Shown in pieces: positions 21,016 through 23,692 of a DNA stretch of 23,692 nt (position 1 is its first letter; the number at the start of each line of letters is the position of its first letter). The notes under the pieces are model-generated. The model had not been told where the DNA came from and ran no database searches. It saw only the letters and a program-made list of their open reading frames with translations. This DNA comes from Streptosporangiaceae bacterium (GTDB taxonomy: Bacteria > Actinomycetota > Actinomycetes > Streptosporangiales > Streptosporangiaceae), in NCBI GenBank assembly GCA_030045175.1, contig JASIBM010000312.1, positions 1 to 23,692 on the forward strand, written 5' to 3'. The position numbers and the translations under genes were made by a program.

Positions 21016-23451
21016 CTATCTGTCTAGCGCGTCAGCTTGCGGATCCCTCATCCGCCAAGCCTCCTCCTTTGCTGCCCGAGCTTCGGCATAGCGACCCAGG
21101 GCGGACAGTTGCCTAGCTAGAACTCTCAGCGAGCTTTCGAGCCGGTGCGCGAAAACAGCGGGCCGTGCCGCCGCCAGGTCCCGGTAGATGGGCACGGCTT
21201 CTTCGATGGCGGCGAGCGCGTCTTTCCGCCGCCCTCGGTCAGCCAGCCGCAGTGACTGGTTGTGCAGCGATGTGGCGAGGTCGGGGCGGAAGGCGTCGGG
21301 CCGGGCTGCCGCCAGCTCGCGGCGGATGGCGACAGCTTCTTCGATCGCGGTCAGCGCGTCTTTCCGCCGTCCCCGGTCCGCCAGCCGCAGTGACTGGTTG
21401 TTCAGGGACGCGGCGAGGTCGGGGCGGAAGGCGTCGGGCCGGGTTGCCGCCAGGTCCCGGTAGATGGCGACGGCTTCTTCGATGGCGGCGAGCGCGTCTT
21501 TCCGCCGCCCCAGGCCCGCCAGCTGCACCGACTGGTTGTTCAGGGACATGGCGAGGTCGGGGCGGAAGGCGTCGGGCCGGGTTGCCGCCAGCTCGCGGCG
21601 GATGGCGACGGCTTCTTCGATCGCCGCCCGCGCGTCCTCCCACCGCCCCAGGCCCGCCAGCTGCACCGACTGGTTGTTCAGGGACAGGGCGAGGTCGGGG
21701 CGGAACGCGTCGGGCCGGGCTGCCGCCAGCTCGCGGCGGATGGCGACGGCTTCTTCGATGGCGGCCAGCGCGTCCTCTCGCCGCCCCAGGCCCGCCAGCC
21801 GGTTGGACTGGTTGGTCAGTGACGCGGCGAGGTCGGGGCGGAAGGCGTCGGGCCGGGCTGCCGCCAGCTCGCGGCGGATGGCGACGGCTTCTTCGATCAC
21901 GGCCAGCGCGTCTTCCCGCCGCCCCAGGCCAGCCAGTCGCACCGACTGGTTGTTCAGCGACGCGGCGAGCTCGGGGCGGAAGGCGTCGGGCCGGGCTGCC
22001 ACCAGGTCCCGGTAGGTGGCGACGGCTTCTTCGATGGCGGCCAGCGCGTCCTCCCGCCGGCCCAGGTCCGCCAGCCGGTTCGACAAGGTTCCCTGCCAGG
22101 AAGCCCGCCCGGAGGTGCCCGGAGGAAAGGTCGCGACGATGCGCCCGGTGATGCTGGCGTCGGCCTCGGCCAGCGCCACGCTCGGGTAAGGAATGGAGTT
22201 CGCGATTGCGATCATCGTCTCGCGGGGCGCCTCGATCCCGGCGAGCACTTCAGGAATCCCGGACAGGGCCGACTCGAGCACTGGCCTGGCCGCCGGGTCG
22301 TCCGCCGCCGCGCGGGCCAGCAAGACCAAGGCTTGCCTGGCCTGCCGCTCATCGAGCCCGGACAAGCACGCCTGCGCCAGCGGCGCCGACGCCGCCAGCT
22401 CTCGCGTGACGTGCAGCTCGGCGAGCCGGTCCGGTCGCAGCGACCCGAGCCAGCGCCCCTCGGCATCGGGCGGGTACAGCCCGCGCAACCACGACGCCAC
22501 CGCGGGCGAGGGGACCGCCCCAGGAACCCGGCTCACCAGCCGCGCCGCCTCCTCCTCGCTGGCCGCGCCCAGCAGGCACGCCGCCGCCACCGCCTGCGAC
22601 AACTGCACATCGCTCAGCCCGCCCGGCCCGCCAAGCAATCCCGCCACCTGGGCGGCGTCTTGCCAGTAACGTTTCTCGTGCCCCAGCAGGACCTCCAGCA
22701 CCGTCCCCGCGTCCACCTCCGCCGCGCCGCCGCTCGCCCGGTCTGGCGATGCGAGCACCGTGACCAGCGCCGCCGCGTGCAGGTCCAGAACCCGCCGCCG
22801 CTCCGCCCCTGTCACCCCGACCAGGGCCGGATCAGGCGCAGCCACGCCCAGCTCAGCGGCGAAGTACGGCAGCGCGCCCCGCACCACGTCGGCCGGGCTG
22901 ATTCCCGGCCCGGCCGCGTCGGCCAGCTTGATGATCTCCCGGCTGGCATCGGCGACCATGTCCCGGACCGGCTGCCCGCCGCCTTTGAGCCGCTGCCACC
23001 ACTCGCCAGCCTGCCGGGCCAGTAGCAGCACCTTGACCCGCTCTGGGTCACGGGCCACCGAATCCAGCAGCCCGCCCAGCCCGCCCAGCCCGGCCAGCCC
23101 GGTCCGCGCGTCCGCGTAATCGACCAGTAGCAGCAGCCGCCTGCGCCCGGCCACGGCGCGCTCAGCCGCCAGCGCCCCCGCCTCGCTCCCGGCATCCACC
23201 TCCGCGCACCGCCAGCCGCCCGCCCCGGCCAGCCGCCCCCGCAGCTCCAGCGACAGCCTGGTCTTCCCCGCCCCGCCGCCCCCAGTCACCAGCCTGACCA
23301 GGCCAGCGCCATCATCGGCGCACCACCCCAGCAGCGCGGTCAGCTCCTGCTCACGGCCGCTAAACGGGACTATCCCCCGCGCCGGGTCCAGCAGCGACGC
23401 CGGACCCGTCCGCTGGGCCGCGGGCTCCACCCAATCTGGCAACCGCGACAC
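21016..23451 (-). CDS. STAND-type P-loop ATPase with C-terminal TPR array
   Basis: An 811-residue protein. SGREQELTALLGW (31-43) introduces an NB-ARC/STAND-like NTPase with Walker A GGGGAGKT (57-64) and Walker B RLLLLVDYAD (D111). A helical region without recognised motifs lies from ~150 to ~455. Seven 46-residue TPR units occupy 457-778, each with R-DAL-AIEEAV and ARPDAFRPDLA motifs, then a partial eighth to 811. No effector domain is fused at the N-terminus. The start GTG 23451 has AAGGA upstream and an in-frame stop ten codons before it. STAND/TPR proteins act as ATP-driven switches in signalling or in defence/conflict systems; here neither the signal nor the output is visible. Convergent with the MFS gene. 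Confidence 0.85.
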   Translation of the reverse strand: MSRLPDWVEPAAQRTGPASLLDPARGIVPFSGREQELTALLGWCADDGAGLVRLVTGGGGAGKTRLSLELRGRLAGAGGWRCAEVDAGSEAGALAAERAVAGRRRLLLLVDYADARTGLAGLGGLGGLLDSVARDPERVKVLLLARQAGEWWQRLKGGGQPVRDMVADASREIIKLADAAGPGISPADVVRGALPYFAAELGVAAPDPALVGVTGAERRRVLDLHAAALVTVLASPDRASGGAAEVDAGTVLEVLLGHEKRYWQDAAQVAGLLGGPGGLSDVQLSQAVAAACLLGAASEEEAARLVSRVPGAVPSPAVASWLRGLYPPDAEGRWLGSLRPDRLAELHVTRELAASAPLAQACLSGLDERQARQALVLLARAAADDPAARPVLESALSGIPEVLAGIEAPRETMIAIANSIPYPSVALAEADASITGRIVATFPPGTSGRASWQGTLSNRLADLGRREDALAAIEEAVATYRDLVAARPDAFRPELAASLNNQSVRLAGLGRREDALAVIEEAVAIRRELAAARPDAFRPDLAASLTNQSNRLAGLGRREDALAAIEEAVAIRRELAAARPDAFRPDLALSLNNQSVQLAGLGRWEDARAAIEEAVAIRRELAATRPDAFRPDLAMSLNNQSVQLAGLGRRKDALAAIEEAVAIYRDLAATRPDAFRPDLAASLNNQSLRLADRGRRKDALTAIEEAVAIRRELAAARPDAFRPDLATSLHNQSLRLADRGRRKDALAAIEEAVPIYRDLAAARPAVFAHRLESSLRVLARQLSALGRYAEARAAKEEAWRMRDPQADALDR
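21118..22083 (-). repeat. Seven tandem 138-bp repeats encoding TPR units
   Basis: The sequence GACTGGTT recurs with exact 138-bp spacing at 21254, 21392, 21530, 21668, 21806 and 21944. The middle five or six units are nearly identical over long stretches (e.g. the GGCGGAAGGCGTCGGGCCGG block appears in each), while the first and last units diverge. Identity extends to synonymous positions, so the copies arose recently or are kept alike by gene conversion. Confidence 0.92.
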
Positions 23452-23692
23452 GCCGTCCTTCCCAAGCCACTCGCGCCGTTAACCCGGCCGCACACTGCTA
23501 CCAATCGCCGGGAATAGCTCAAGCCCGACAGTACCGGCGCCCATGCCTTGACGATTCTCGTCCAGCACTACAACGTCAAGGCCAGAACGCGGGCCAATAG
23601 GGCAAGCCAGGAACGACGACCTGACCGAACTACTTGAGCACGGCCACGACAGTGACGATCCGCTGGTGTCGGCGTTGCGGGAGGAACTGCGA
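23452..23692. other. Right-edge region without a callable gene
   Basis: Two open frames run off the window edge. On the minus strand, in the same frame as the STAND gene, an open frame comes in from the edge and stops at TAA 23479-23481; its end reads VVVLDENRQGMGAGTVGLEL and then ten more residues. On the plus strand a frame open from 23552 reads NDDLTELLEHGHDSDDPLVS near the edge, but has no ATG, GTG or TTG before that part. Either may be a real partial gene. If the minus frame is real, it would be the gene just upstream of the STAND ATPase, 27 bp away. Confidence 0.35.

Noticed and set aside
21118..22083. Regularly spaced repeats read as a possible CRISPR array
   Set aside because: The 138-bp period is a whole number of codons, there are no unique spacers, and each unit encodes a TPR motif in one continuous frame.

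Overview
The window is chromosomal DNA of very high G+C content. Coding frames have near-saturated GC at third codon positions, GTG starts are common, and leaderless-looking promoters occur. Together with the gene order dnaX-ybaB-recR-lysC-asd, this points to a filamentous-type Actinomycetota (Streptosporangiales/Frankia/Streptomyces-like). The genus cannot be fixed from sequence reading alone. No rRNA, tRNA, CRISPR array, insertion sequence or integrase was seen.

Left part (1-4316, plus strand) is a conserved housekeeping block: the 3' end of dnaX (cut by the window edge), the nucleoid protein gene ybaB with an unusual collagen-like tail, recR, lysC (aspartokinase with an in-frame internal start for a beta subunit) and asd. 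DnaX, YbaB and RecR serve replication and recombination. LysC and Asd do the first two steps of the aspartate pathway (lysine, threonine, methionine, diaminopimelate). The dnaX-ybaB gap carries nested direct repeats, and asd has its own promoter embedded in a PadR-like operator.

Middle part (4359-11712) is accessory. A minus-strand operon, padR - polytopic membrane protein - Tat-exported esterase, has 4-bp start/stop overlaps. Then come a plus-strand unknown small protein, a minus-strand unknown membrane protein that appears coupled to a 10-codon leader ORF, a divergent two-domain VOC (glyoxalase-like) protein, and a minus-strand operon of an ECF sigma factor, a membrane-anchored putative anti-sigma/sensor and a secreted paralogue of that sensor's outer domain.

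Right part (11863-23692) has an ABC exporter half-transporter, a LAL-type LuxR regulator divergent from a SnoaL-like protein and an alpha/beta hydrolase, an ArsR-type regulator divergent from an MFS exporter with a perfect inverted repeat between them, and a STAND-type P-loop ATPase with a C-terminal array of nearly identical 138-bp TPR-coding repeats. The last 240 bases hold no gene that can be called.

The most interesting points are the shared 21-bp element in the asd and padR promoters (18/21 identical), the sigma/anti-sigma/secreted-decoy arrangement, the leader ORF before the membrane protein, and the recently amplified TPR array in the STAND ATPase.
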